64,000 nucleotides of DNA from positions 992,001 to 1,056,000 of the forward strand of contig NHNW01000001.1 in the NCBI GenBank assembly GCA_002786025.1, written 5' to 3'. Below are positions 1 through 10,815 of the stretch, piece by piece (the stretch's first letter is position 1; each line of letters opens with the position of its first letter). Source of the stretch: Zasmidium citrigriseum (Eukaryota > Ascomycota > Dothideomycetes > Mycosphaerellales > Mycosphaerellaceae). The position numbers were made by a program, and so were the translations under genes. The notes under the pieces were generated by a model, which was not told the origin of the DNA, made no database searches, and saw only the letters and a list, made by a program, of their open reading frames with translations.

Positions 1-1180
1 CCGAGCGAGCAGCAGCGCCAGTTGGTAGCCACCTAATACCCAAGATCCGCAAGCTCTCGCTGCCTTGGCCAATGTCCTCAACACTCACCATCTGCACCAA
101 GCTCGGCAGAGAAGCCTGCATGACATCCTCCAGGGTGTCTGCTAAGGAGGTGAAGAGGTCAGGATTTACCAGTGGCCACACAGAGCTCAGTAACGAGTTC
201 AGCCAGGAGACCGATTCCGTTTCGTGGGCTTTGGCTTGCTGCTTCTTTGCTTGGAGGTTCGCCTCCCAGACTTGATCCTCCCATGTGTCGTCTATTCGGT
301 TAGCCATCCAAGCGCGTACGCCTGCGATCAAGTACCAAATGCCAGCCAGACTGGCTAGAGCGACAAGGGGCCAGGTTCCCAGCCTGAAGACCCACTGCTT
401 CTTGACTCCTGTGTAATGTGCGAGCGTCTCCGGGCTCAGAATTCGCTCCACGCCGACCGCTACTATCATAATGAGCACAGAACCAGCGAGACCGACAGAA
501 ATGCCAATCTTGTTGATGCTGATGAGGTCCCTTCGAATGACATCGAAATTTGGCGGAGGGAATTGTGCAATCATGGAGCCCTGTCCCCGTTGCATCTCCT
601 CGACCTCATTGTGAAGGTCTCTCCCCGTCTTGTTCTTATTGCTCATTCCCGTCGATGTCCGCACCGTGCTGCCAAATCGAGGCGGATTCTCCTCCACCTG
701 CTTCAGGGACTCTGTCGTGAAATCGTAGATCTTGACTGGCAAGTGTGTGATTGGATCCGTCACCTCTCGTTCAGCTCGCTCTTCCTTGTTCTTGCCTTTC
801 CTCCTCTTCTTGGGATCTGCAATTGGTGTCGCTTCTGAAGTGTCGACCGCAGCCTGTGCTTCATTCTCGTCTTCCTCGTCCACGTCGCCGTCTCCATCGA
901 CATCCAAGCCGTCCTCGTTGGCTCCCTCATCTTGCTGCTTCTGATCTCCATTCTCTTCTTTCTTACCGTCACCCGCCCAATAGCTTCGCCAGCCCTCTTT
1001 TGCTCGCTGCGTTCGGGACTGCTCCAAATCGGCCCCATCGTCAATGCCCTCACTGGCAGCCTCGGCCTTCCGCGCCTCTTTCTCTTCTCGGTACTTGGCA
1101 ATGGTAGGGATCGGGTGCTTTGCAGTATAAGGGGCCTTGTAGCGTCTCCGCGCGTCATCTGCATCCTCGTGTCCCGACAT
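1..1180 (-). CDS. SMP-LTD/C2-type lipid-transfer membrane protein (Mug190-like), N-terminal part
   Basis: An open frame of 393 codons starts at the ATG complementary to 1178-1180 and runs off the left edge without a stop or an obvious intron. Residues 1-220 are charged and low in complexity, with an acidic stretch near 88-108. Two hydrophobic segments follow (about 222-246 and 266-289). From residue 326 the sequence has the start of an SMP-LTD domain: WLNSLLSSVWPLVNP, then LEDVMQASLP and VEDIGQGS..LRILGIRWLP. This is the pattern of tricalbins and extended synaptotagmins, which tether the ER to the plasma membrane and carry lipids between them. The N-terminal YKAPYTAKHPIPTI block fits the fungal Mug190 subgroup. 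The C2 domains expected downstream lie outside the window. The subgroup name is from memory of the family; the SMP-LTD call is firm. Confidence 0.85.
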   Translation of the reverse strand, partial: MSGHEDADDARRRYKAPYTAKHPIPTIAKYREEKEARKAEAASEGIDDGADLEQSRTQRAKEGWRSYWAGDGKKEENGDQKQQDEGANEDGLDVDGDGDVDEEDENEAQAAVDTSEATPIADPKKRRKGKNKEERAEREVTDPITHLPVKIYDFTTESLKQVEENPPRFGSTVRTSTGMSNKNKTGRDLHNEVEEMQRGQGSMIAQFPPPNFDVIRRDLISINKIGISVGLAGSVLIMIVAVGVERILSPETLAHYTGVKKQWVFRLGTWPLVALASLAGIWYLIAGVRAWMANRIDDTWEDQVWEANLQAKKQQAKAHETESVSWLNSLLSSVWPLVNPDLFTSLADTLEDVMQASLPSLVQMVSVEDIGQGSESLRILGIRWLPTGAAARS

Positions 1181-2381
1181 TTTTGGTAGCACAGAGCTTC
1201 TCCCTTCACCGGAGAGGTAGCCTTTGAACCGGCGGTAGTCGCGACCGCTTAGCGAGGCGGTGGGTTCCTTCCTGCTTTGGTCTCAAGATGTCACATGCAT
1301 AGCCCGGTGAGTGTTGAAGACCGGTGTGTTGAGTATGCAGGTGCGACGGAGGGGAAGAGTTGGTCCCAGGAGGGGTTGTCAGGTCATCAGAGAGTGACAA
1401 GAAAGTCACAATTGAACACGTAAAAGTTGAAAGTGTGTTTACCTACGTCATAAGCAGTAAGAGGATGCTATTTGTTTCGAGACAGGTGAGGATGTTGGGT
1501 TGAATGCCACGATGTGGCAGAAGCTTGCTCTGTGCGGAGCTGCGAACGTCATTACGCGTACCGACAACCGCTTGGCCCTGTTCTGGTCGTTTGGCAGTCG
1601 AGTGAGTGTCTTCGTCCTCTCGATTGAGTCGCACTGGTGTGAGGCATGTCAGCTGCCAGGGAAGTGATGCGAGCGAACGTGGGACAGAGAGCACAGAATC
1701 AAAGATCCGAGGTCCTCCTGCCAAGCTCCTCTCACCGGAGCCAGCAGTCAGATGGACGACGATATGCAGCCGGCCAGCAGGGCGGACTGACCTTTGTCTG
1801 GGAAGGGTAAGCAGGAGGGAAGTGCATGCAGCGACATCCACGTCTGGTCGGGCGGCCTCACATCGCCCACTGATGCAGCATGTATCAGCGTTGGTGTCGC
1901 CACAGAGCTCGCTCGCTTGACGCCCGCTGCTGGCGGCGTGCAGCACTGAGCCACCTCGAGCGCCAGCATGCCGAACCCGCCCACTCGTCTGCATCGCCAT
2001 CTCACCTCACCTGCTGAACATTCATCGCGCTTTTCTTTGAAGCCTGTCGCGCAAGAAAGGCCAGGCTGCGCGCCTTCTGTTCTTATACCATCGCCAGCCG
2101 TGAAAGTTCGGGCCACCCTCGCACTACCGCCGAAGCCACTACCGACCGGTGAAGAGCTGATCCCGAGTCTCACCGGAAGCTGGAATCTGCCAAACCACTG
2201 CATTCCTGCGCAGAGCCTCAGGCAATCTACCCGCCAAATGCGCAAAACGACTCTCTTTCTCAGCTCTTCGGCTCGACCCTAACCTCAATCTACGGCAAAT
2301 CCACCACGTATTCGCGAGCATCCTTCACATCTCACCGGTGTGCCCAGCCGCTGGACGGCGGGGCTATAGAATTGCCTGATC
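1181..2381. other. Intergenic, divergent promoter region
   Basis: This region lies between two divergently transcribed genes (the SMP-LTD protein and the Zn2Cys6 regulator). Short frames occur on both strands, but none resembles a protein family or shows coding-like composition. It presumably holds both promoters and 5' UTRs. Confidence 0.6.
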
Positions 2382-5243
2382 ATGGCCACTACAGATGGCG
2401 GTCCCTTCTGGCCTGTAGGTTACGACTCCGGCTTCGACAACTTCGACTTTTTGGACGGCACAGGACAGTCGTTACCGCTCTTTGGAGGCTTCGACGGCGA
2501 CATGACACAGCTGCCCTTCGATGACGATGCAATCTTTCCAATTCTCCCCCAGCAGCACCACCACTCGCCGAATGATACTGTGTCGTCCCGATCCGATGTG
2601 AGGTCACCCGGCAAGCAGAACCTCCAGGCCACAGCGCCTGCTGGCTCCAGAGGCAGCTGTTCGCTCTCGCCGGCCGGCGACGCCTTGATCTACACACCCG
2701 CATCAACTCTGCTCGACTTTCAAGATGATGCTGCCACCGAGGACCCAGAGTCTGAAGTCACGACTTCGCCAGACAGCAGCAATCACACCGACGACTTTGT
2801 TCACGTAGCCAGCGGCCCGAGCGTGTCGAGAGGAAGGATGAACAATCGGCCCCCACTCCAGCCAGGGGTCTCTCCCTCCACCCAACCCTCCCTACCATCG
2901 CGCGAGTCGTCAGTGCCTCAGACCTTTCCAGCCACGCGCCCACAACCATGGCACTCCTTTACATCGTCGTCGTCTAGTACCGGTATGGATGACAGCTTTG
3001 TCCCTTACTCGTCGGCAGCAGATCTAGGCTTCTCTACTGCAACCTTTGCCGACGAGGACCTTCTCTCCGCCGACTTCGATGCCTCCTTCGACGGCCAGAC
3101 ATACCAAAACATTCCCTTCCGGACTTACAACGACGGCTCTGTTCAGCTCAACGCTACCTTTGACGAGGCTACTCTCCTGCCGCAGCAGCACCTTCGTCAA
3201 CCCCAACATGTGGCGACATCATTTCCGGACCAAAGACTCCATCAACCGTTCACGGCTTTCAGTCCACTCGCATCACAGCAGTACACTGGCTTCAACGCGC
3301 ACGACTTCGCCTATCAAGGGAACCAAATCAACTCGACGACGCAACCTCCTCAAGCGAACCGCGTCGTGCCATCAAATGCGAATATCCTACGGCAGCCACC
3401 TCAACAGCCCCTGAGCGGGACAGTTCAGCCCAAGCCAAACACATCTACTCCATCACGTTCGCGGCGACAGCCCTACCCTCAGCCACAGCAGTCTCAAGTC
3501 TCTCCACCTCAAGCCGTTCCAAAGCCCGCGCCGTCGACCAAACGAACTACTGGTAACAGCTTCACGACTACAACCTTCCCCGCTCGTCCACCCTTACCAA
3601 GTATTATCAAGAGGGAATCGCCATCACAGCCAGGAATATCATCAGCTGGGCCTGTCCGGTCATCGCAAACAGAGAGAACGCGGCGAGGTGGACGAACCAG
3701 GAACTCGCATCTGACGGAAACCACCCGGCAGAAGAGTCATGCCATGCGAAAAGTCGGTGCATGTTGGCGATGTGCTATGCAAAGAGATCCTGTGAGTAAT
3801 CCAACAAATTGAAATGAAGTCACGAGCTAACATTGCTACAGTGCGACGATGGTAACCCGTGTTCGCGATGTTTGATGCGGTCGCAAAGGGGCCAGACCTA
3901 CTTCTTCGACTGCGATCGATCGAAACTGCCCGACTTCGTCCATGACTTCTTGCCTCGTGAGTCACCACGCAATCCTATTCCACATCTTAAACACTTCGCT
4001 GACTGTGTAGCCCAAGCGTCAATGACTTTGATGCACCAGAAGCAGTCGATCGAAGACACCGTATCAGAAGAAGTCTTCCAGTGGGATTTCGACAATGGCA
4101 TTGACGTCTATCTGTCCAGTGGCTATGGGCCACCGCTGAGATGGACCATGTACGAGTTCAAGCCAAGGACTGCAGAGCTCCTCAGCCAGCTGCAGTACTT
4201 CCAGGACCCGCAGACCGGGAAATCGATGAGCCGACAGAAGTACTCGCCGCCGTTTGGTCTGACGAAGATCGATCCTAGCGACGATGCTCACTTTGATGCA
4301 TACCTCGATCAATTGTTGGAGCCTCAGCATCTCTATGACTTTGGATGGAGCTGTTACGAAGAAGAATCTCAAGTCGACCCGGGAGAATTCCAGGCGACGT
4401 TGCTCGACATGATGTGTAGATTACACATGGGCACGGGTGATGAAGCTGTAAGTTTAAAAAATCATTACTGCTTTTCATGGCTAATATCATGCAGCTGCGC
4501 TCAATCTTACGAGACATTCTTCGCATGATGATGATCACGTACATCATGGGTCACACCTTGACCATCGTTGAAGAGACTCTCCCTACGGTAATCTCCCACG
4601 TCCGCCACTCCAACAAACCCAATCAGTACCTGAAGTACACGTCCCCACGCCTGGCCAACCGTCAGCTCAAGTTCTTCTTCGCTGTGTTACGAAACAACAT
4701 GTACGAGAAGATCCTCAAATGGCAGCAGCAGACGCTTCACACCGCTGGCAAGAAAGAGGCCACTTGGCTGCAAACCTTCTGCGTCATGTTGGGCTTCGCC
4801 ATGGTGTTGGAAGAAGTCCAGCGACAGCTCCAGATCCAGGCAGATGCTAGCGTGCGAAAGAATGAGATGAGCTACGAGGACGCGCAACGCCAGGCATTTA
4901 ATGCTTGTGAGCGCATCGACGAAAGATATAAATTATTGATCGGCTTGTTCCAATGCAAGTACCGCGATCGCAAGTGGGGCGAAACCGGAAGCTTTGGAAG
5001 TGGGACGCCAGAGATGAAGGAGCCGGTTCAAAAAGAGTTTTTGAGAAGTTTGAGGATATTGATCATGCAGAGACGTGAGTTTTCAGCCCTTCCCTCACCT
5101 ATGTAAGACACTTGCTGACACGATCAACAGATGAACATCTAAAGAGTAGAGAAAACGTCTCCTTCGGCACAGAGAACCAATGTCTCTACACGACGAGACT
5201 GACAGCGAGATTCTTGCTGCCGTTTTTGAATCTACCGGCCTGA
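2382..5243 (+). CDS. Zn2Cys6 transcription factor
   Basis: Exons are 2382-3791, 3842-4447, 4495-5074 and 5131-5243 (902 aa). A further in-frame 54-nt intron is likely at 3957-4010, which would give 884 aa. Residues 1-455 are Ser/Pro/Gln-rich and disordered. The zinc cluster sits mid-protein and is completed across intron 1: Cys461-x2-Cys464-x6-Cys471-x5-Cys477-x2-Cys480-x13-Cys494. The first five cysteines have the classic spacing of fungal binuclear cluster DNA-binding domains; the last gap (13) is longer than the usual 6-8. The C-terminal 400 residues are helical and end in a short conserved-looking exon. The intron 1 splice (GTGAGT, branch GCTAAC, ACAG) is needed to make the motif, which supports the model. 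Target genes cannot be read from the sequence. No metabolic cluster directly adjoins it. Confidence 0.88.
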
Positions 5244-6414
5244 TCTGGATTGCATAGCAAGGCGAACACTTTGATTGGCGTTTGGGGATGAAGAAAACTA
5301 AAAAGGATACCATACGTCGCCCCTGCGAGAGATGTCTCGTGTGGTGGCTTACGACGGGGGACTTGACGGCCGATCTTACAAGATTTAACGAATGGCATAT
5401 AGCGCGGAAGGAAAGAGGAGGTAGTTTATTCAGGTGCGAAAGGGAAAAGGGCATGTAGGATAGCCTTGAAGGATCAACACGGCATCTATGGGAGGATATA
5501 CCCTCGTTGCCCACTACTTGGGCTTTGACGATCTCGCTAGTAGTCTCGACAGAATAGAAGCTGTCGTACCAGAACAACGAGTCTGACCGGAGAGCACTGT
5601 GCAAGTTTTCCGTCTACTCTGCTTCCGATCAACCCGCAAGATTAGCTCTCTTCTATCGAGTGCATGATTCCAAGCACTTGAAGTCCTCACGCTCTTATTA
5701 CTCTGTTGCGCCAAAGGTGGGGAGATCTTGTAGTCTCGGCGATGAAGACGCCGGAACATCACATCTGAAAAACACCTTAATACGATGAGGATCTATAGTG
5801 AAAGTGGGAAGTACATGCGAGATGTAGCAGCCGGCTCTAGTCTGAAACATGGTAGCACTGCGTCATCGTCGTGGTTGTTTCCCGCCTTGCTGCGGGATCT
5901 TGGATTGGGGTTCTTCACGATTACGTCAGCTGTGTTTGGTGTTGTCATCAGAAAGGTTGGTATCTGCAAGAGGAAAATCTGGAGTCTTCTGGTGAGGAAT
6001 GAGGTAGGATGGGGAGGACGACATGGTGGTGTTCTCGAAGAAAACATCGTTCTCCTCGTCGAAGTCACTGCGTATCTCCAATCTTGAACCCATGGCTAGT
6101 GAGATCGGCTGTCGTAAACCAGCAAATCAAGAAACGAGGAAGGCGCGCAATGCGCTAACAAAGTGCTTGTTTTCCTTGGCTCTCAGCTAAGCCTTTCGAC
6201 TGCCCTCGTGTTCCTCAGCTCATCCAACCTCTCTGACCTCTCTATCCCGCTTCCAACCCACCGGACTCGACTTTTCTTCCTTTTGTATACTTCTCTATAA
6301 TACTCTCCATCTTCCGCTCGTTGTCGCGACATCTCTGCCATCCTAGTGCACCCTAGACTGGCCGCCGACAGAAAAGTGGGCCGGCATCGCACGGCCTCGC
6401 GTGGTTGATCAACC
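5244..6414. other. Intergenic region
   Basis: This holds the 3' UTR of the zinc-cluster gene and the promoter of the downstream C2-domain gene. Short open frames on both strands (for example 5785-6087 and 5514-5762) look like chance. The last 200 bases before the start codon are pyrimidine-rich, as is common in fungal promoters. Confidence 0.6.
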
Positions 6415-8334
6415 ATGGCTTCAGCACAAGAGACGGAGAAGTCGGATATCGCTCCTAATGATAATCAACAATCGTCACCGCAGCTCCAGAACGAGAAGCA
6501 AGAGCAGGGCGCCTCCCCGACGACCAATGGCCAGCCGAAAGAGTCGGAGAAGCAGGACACGACCAAGTCGTCGAATGACGACGGCGCCGCCAAGTCGAAG
6601 GGTCCCTCCGGCGGCTTCGACACCACCCCGATCCCAGTGCGTCCATCAGGCTACACTCTAAAGATCACGATACACCGCGCTGAGAACCTGCCCATTGCCG
6701 ATATCAACGGCTTCTCCTCCGACCCCTTCTGCCTCGCGCAGCTGAACACCGATACCCCAAAACGGCACAAGGAGGATCCGTACCTCCGATTCAGGACACC
6801 GACCGTCCGCAAGAGCGTGGAGCCGGAATGGAACGAAAAATGGATTGTTGCGAATGTGCCTTCGTCGGGCTTCAAGTTGAAGATAAGGATCTACGATGAG
6901 GATCCAGCTGATGCGGACGATCTGCTGGGGAAGGTACACATCACAGTGCCGTCGCTGTTCGAAGGCTGGGAAGGGATCAAGAATCAAGGTTTCAAGCTTC
7001 TAGCGCATGATGGGAGCAAGAGAGCGTATCTCTTGCAGGCCCTGACGACTTGTTTTAGGGAGAACAAGCACTTCCGAGGGTACCTATATCTCAGCATTGA
7101 GATGCTCGGAAAGACACAGCCGGATGACCAGAGTGGACGAGTATACACCGTTGGACCGTGCCGATGGATGCGACATTACAGTCCGATTCTGGGGCGTTTG
7201 GTCAATATCAAGGATCCTGATGGGGATGAAGGCCAGCAGCAAGGAGGTACAGAACCGAATGCCGAGAAGAAGAAAAAGGCAGAACACTATAATTTCCAGG
7301 CCAATCAAATACAGCTCGAAGGCCCTGTCCCCGCGAAGCTGTATCATCGCTACGTGGAGTTCAAGCCCTGGGTGTCGCGAATGTTCACGAGCAGCGGATT
7401 GTCTGGTATCTTGATGGGGAAAGCGCTGCATCACCAACATACCCGTGTGTACAATTTTGGACGTTCGACTCTCTGGGGCCACTTCCCTCAAGGACCATGT
7501 GAGGAGATGACTAAGAAGTTCCTGGATCTTGTGCACTACGACCAAGGCGGGCGAATCTTTACTTACGTTCTCACTTTGGACGCTCTATGGCGGTTCACGG
7601 AGACTGGCAAGGAATTTGGCATTGACATGTTGAGCAAGCACACCATGCACAGCGACGTGAGCATATACATCGCCTTTTCGGGAGAGTTCTTCGTGAGGAG
7701 ACTGAAGCACGGCAAGCGACCACCGCCACCGGAGCCAGTAGAGTCGTCAAGCCAGTCGCATCCACCTGCGCACTCTCCAAACGAAGAGCATCCGCCGGTT
7801 GAACTTGCAGATGGGCCACCAGGGGACGATCCGCCCAAACACCCCAATTACTACGAGCTGGTCATCGACAACGACTCTGGAACCTACCGTCCTAATGCCG
7901 ACATGCTCCCTCTCCTCAAAGCCTTCCTCGCCCACAACCTCCCAGGCCTCCACATCCTCACCCTCGACTGCAACAAGGACGCCGAGAAGCAGCAAAAAAT
8001 GAAAGCCGAGCAACGGGAGCGCAAGAAGAAGGAAGGCGATCACATCATCTACACCCAAGGAAGCCGATCGTCATCCATCTCTTCATCTGACGAAGAGGAG
8101 CTCGATCACATCCAGGCCGCACTTCTTGATGATAACGCCGCCATTCATGAACACGGGGCCTTCAGCCAAGTCACAAAAGACAGCAAGCTGCGAAACAAGG
8201 CCCATCTCAACAAGTTGAAGCAGGACTACTTGGCCGGCAAAAGACCGGATGCACCGCGTGAGATCCAGGAGGAGTTGCATGAGAGCAACAACGCGCAGGC
8301 ACAGGTTTCTGCTCCTTCTGCTTCGGCTTCGTGA
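6415..8334 (+). CDS. C2-domain protein, conserved fungal family
   Basis: Single-exon gene, 639 aa. Residues 1-75 are polar and disordered. A C2 domain runs from about residue 80: GYTLKITIHRAENLPI, then SSDPFCLAQL, EPEWNEKW and YDEDPADADDLLGK. The aspartates at the two loop positions (near 103 and 161-169) are present, so calcium-dependent membrane binding is plausible. Residues 240-530 form a second, apparently globular region without a family I recognise. It is interrupted by a Pro/Ser-rich insert (about 445-480). A K/E-rich helix and a Ser/acid patch (SSISSSDEEE) follow near the C-terminus. There is no signal peptide or membrane segment. The likely role is a peripheral membrane or signalling protein; no partner is evident. 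Confidence 0.85.
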   Translation: MASAQETEKSDIAPNDNQQSSPQLQNEKQEQGASPTTNGQPKESEKQDTTKSSNDDGAAKSKGPSGGFDTTPIPVRPSGYTLKITIHRAENLPIADINGFSSDPFCLAQLNTDTPKRHKEDPYLRFRTPTVRKSVEPEWNEKWIVANVPSSGFKLKIRIYDEDPADADDLLGKVHITVPSLFEGWEGIKNQGFKLLAHDGSKRAYLLQALTTCFRENKHFRGYLYLSIEMLGKTQPDDQSGRVYTVGPCRWMRHYSPILGRLVNIKDPDGDEGQQQGGTEPNAEKKKKAEHYNFQANQIQLEGPVPAKLYHRYVEFKPWVSRMFTSSGLSGILMGKALHHQHTRVYNFGRSTLWGHFPQGPCEEMTKKFLDLVHYDQGGRIFTYVLTLDALWRFTETGKEFGIDMLSKHTMHSDVSIYIAFSGEFFVRRLKHGKRPPPPEPVESSSQSHPPAHSPNEEHPPVELADGPPGDDPPKHPNYYELVIDNDSGTYRPNADMLPLLKAFLAHNLPGLHILTLDCNKDAEKQQKMKAEQRERKKKEGDHIIYTQGSRSSSISSSDEEELDHIQAALLDDNAAIHEHGAFSQVTKDSKLRNKAHLNKLKQDYLAGKRPDAPREIQEELHESNNAQAQVSAPSASAS

Positions 8335-10815
8335 GGGTGTGCGATTGGTTGGTTGCGTTTCTTGATCTTGTGCATATGCAGCGCTGGCGTTCCTTTGCAG
8401 GTTAGGTGGTTGGGACTTTTGTGCGGAGAATTCTTGTCGGCGTGAGCGTGTGGGAAAGGTTGTCTTCTTGTTTGATTTCTTGGATCTTGTTCTTCTTTGA
8501 TACCCGTATTTGCCACGCATACGATGCGGCTTGTTCTGGTTTTTGATTTGTATGTATCGTTTATATGACGGCCTCGATCAGCATTATTGTCTATGTCTAC
8601 AGTACAGATGTGCAGTCGCGCGCATGTTCTATATGATCGCACACCTCTATCTCGTTGTATCCTTGGAATCTCCTGTGACATCCAGGCCTAGCCCCGAGAT
8701 GTCTCTATGCCTCTGAAGCTTTGTTGGCTCCCCTCCGGATGTACATTGCATTTGGTTCTTCGAAGGCAACGTGAAACAATGGCATGCTAGACTTTCACGT
8801 TGACGTGAGTCTATCTGTGATCAGAGCATTCCGGAGAACAAGTGACCGATTCAGCTTTAGGGCGGACGGGTCTGTGTCGATGATGAATGGCATTCTGAGT
8901 TGTGATATAGCAGGTTTACGAAAAAGCGAATAAGCTTTGATCACTTGCATAAATCGGACATTTTTGTTCAATCTCACTGATCATTGCGGTCTGCACGGAT
9001 GACGTTGAGGGGAAAGGGGCGGTCTGTTCGCTGATGTTATTGCGGCCCTGGTTCTTAGTCCGGGGTGCAGTGCGGTGTGCCAGTTCCCGTAGGCAAATGG
9101 TCTGTCTCTCATCAAGCTTTTGAAGACGGTTTCCAGGAACCGAAGAGGGGAGGTTCCTGTCCTGTCCTGTGCTGGGCGTGCCAACGCATTCGATCTGTGT
9201 TGAGGATCGATACTGATGATGCCGCAGTGCATCTCTGTTCGGATCAGTAGTGTGGCGGATCATTCTCTGAATACCATATTGGGCAGGTATCTATTCAATT
9301 GCCAATTAGCACGTCAGTCAGTGGTGTACTTCGATCTATGATGACCCTTAACGCGCTGTCGGCATCACGTATGGAAATCAATAAAGCGCGTGTCCTGTGC
9401 GTAGACGAGGCGTTCGCGATTCGGATGAGACGTGATCCCCTCATTACCCGTGTGTCGCTGTGATCGGGGCATGTGCTCGTCGACGCTCGTGCCGTGATGT
9501 AGTCTTGCAGCTATCATCAGGCTCGAGCAAGAAATTTGTTGTTCCTTTTTTGAGTTTGGGATCGGAGGTCGACCAAGTGGAGCGCCTGAATGGAGGCAGA
9601 GGTCGACTTGGTAGGTTGACAGGGCCATTGACCAGGATGTATTACTGGAAAGACCGGAGAATTGGTGATGGTGTTATGGATCTTCTGCGGAGAGATTCTT
9701 TTCTGATGTTGGTGATGATGTGAAGATGATGCTGCTTTTGCGAGACCTCGTTTGGGTGAAGTGGAGGATGGGCGTGATGGCGCCACAGTTGCTGCAACGG
9801 TGGTTTGCTATAGCAACGGCGCTAACGGGGCCAGAGAGGCGTCGATGAAGCTTCTTTTTCGATACCGGTATTCTCTCGCCATTGTTGCACGCGACGATAA
9901 GGTAAGAAAAGCCTGCAGACATCCGCCAAAGCCGACGTTCTCGATGCTCGATTCTCGATTGTCCGTTGGCAAGATGCATGTTCCGAAGGCGCGATGCAGG
10001 CAGAGAAGGCAGGCGGACATCAGCCACCAAGTTTCCCACTTCCGCTCTATTTTCACGAGCGCCCGCGCGCATCGGCCAATCAAGTTGACGAGAAAGGCTG
10101 GTCGTCGCTTCCCAAAGCGGCAGTGTGCGTGGTGGGCCAGGATATGCTGAAACGCAGACCCTTGTCGCGCTGCAGGCCACTTCCCAGTTTTACCTGCCCA
10201 TGGCCCAATCTCCCTCCCAGCCCAGATGGCAATACAAGACCGTCTGGGCGGCCGGTTCTCGATGAAGCCTCTTCCCTTCTGTCTGTCCGTCTGTCTTCGT
10301 TCTGTCGTGGAGGAGGAAGGAGCAATCGTCAACGCAGCATCGCCTTCGCCGTTTGACGCCCGCACGGCTGTAACCAAGTGCAACCCACTGTACGCCGCCT
10401 AATAAGCTTTCCATCCACTGTTCCAACGCCCGGCGCGGTTCGTCACTTGGGTGGCTGAGAGAGCAACGGCACATGTGAAACTGCAAGACACGCCCGCATC
10501 CACGCAATCCACCACCTCTTCGACCATGCCCGACTGCTGTTGAGAGCTGCCATTCGCCCTCCGCCGACCCCCCCAAACACCTCATCCTCCTCATCCGCCG
10601 AACTGGTGGGAGGAACTGCTGTCAGGTACATCTTGCCACTGTCCGTGTGACAGCGTGGATGTCTGAGCAGGTCATGAGCGCCTACTGGAACTAATCAGAA
10701 ACTAATCCCCTCTCTCACATTCGTTTGCAATCAGTAAGAGCGGCATCCTTGCACGCACCTTCCTCAATAATGCTAACATGACTTAGGTGCCTCTGCTCGT
10801 TCAAGCGTAGCAACA
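8335..10815. other. Long intergenic region with 5' leader of the next gene
   Basis: About 2.5 kb without a supported gene. Overlapping frames on both strands around 9.7-10.4 kb (up to 191 codons) contain no recognisable domain and overlap one another, so I treat them as chance. A CCAAT motif occurs near 10075. A probable leader intron (10734-10786) shows that at least the last part is the 5' UTR of the gene starting at 10816. Confidence 0.55.
10734..10786 (+). other. Probable 5' UTR intron
   Basis: Donor gtaagag, branch-like tgctaacatg and acceptor cttag enclose 53 nt that end 29 nt before the start codon at 10816. All signals match the coding introns of this window. Confidence 0.6.

Noticed and set aside
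760..1209. 149-codon minus frame rich in Arg and Lys
   Set aside because: It is an out-of-phase shadow of the SMP-LTD gene, which is open in another frame of the same strand from 1180 to the window edge.
1443..2000. 185-codon minus frame in the first intergenic region
   Set aside because: No domain; overlaps frames on both strands and looks like chance in GC-rich DNA.
9808..10383. 191-codon minus frame
   Set aside because: No recognisable domain, overlapped by plus-strand frames, and within the likely promoter and leader of the next gene.
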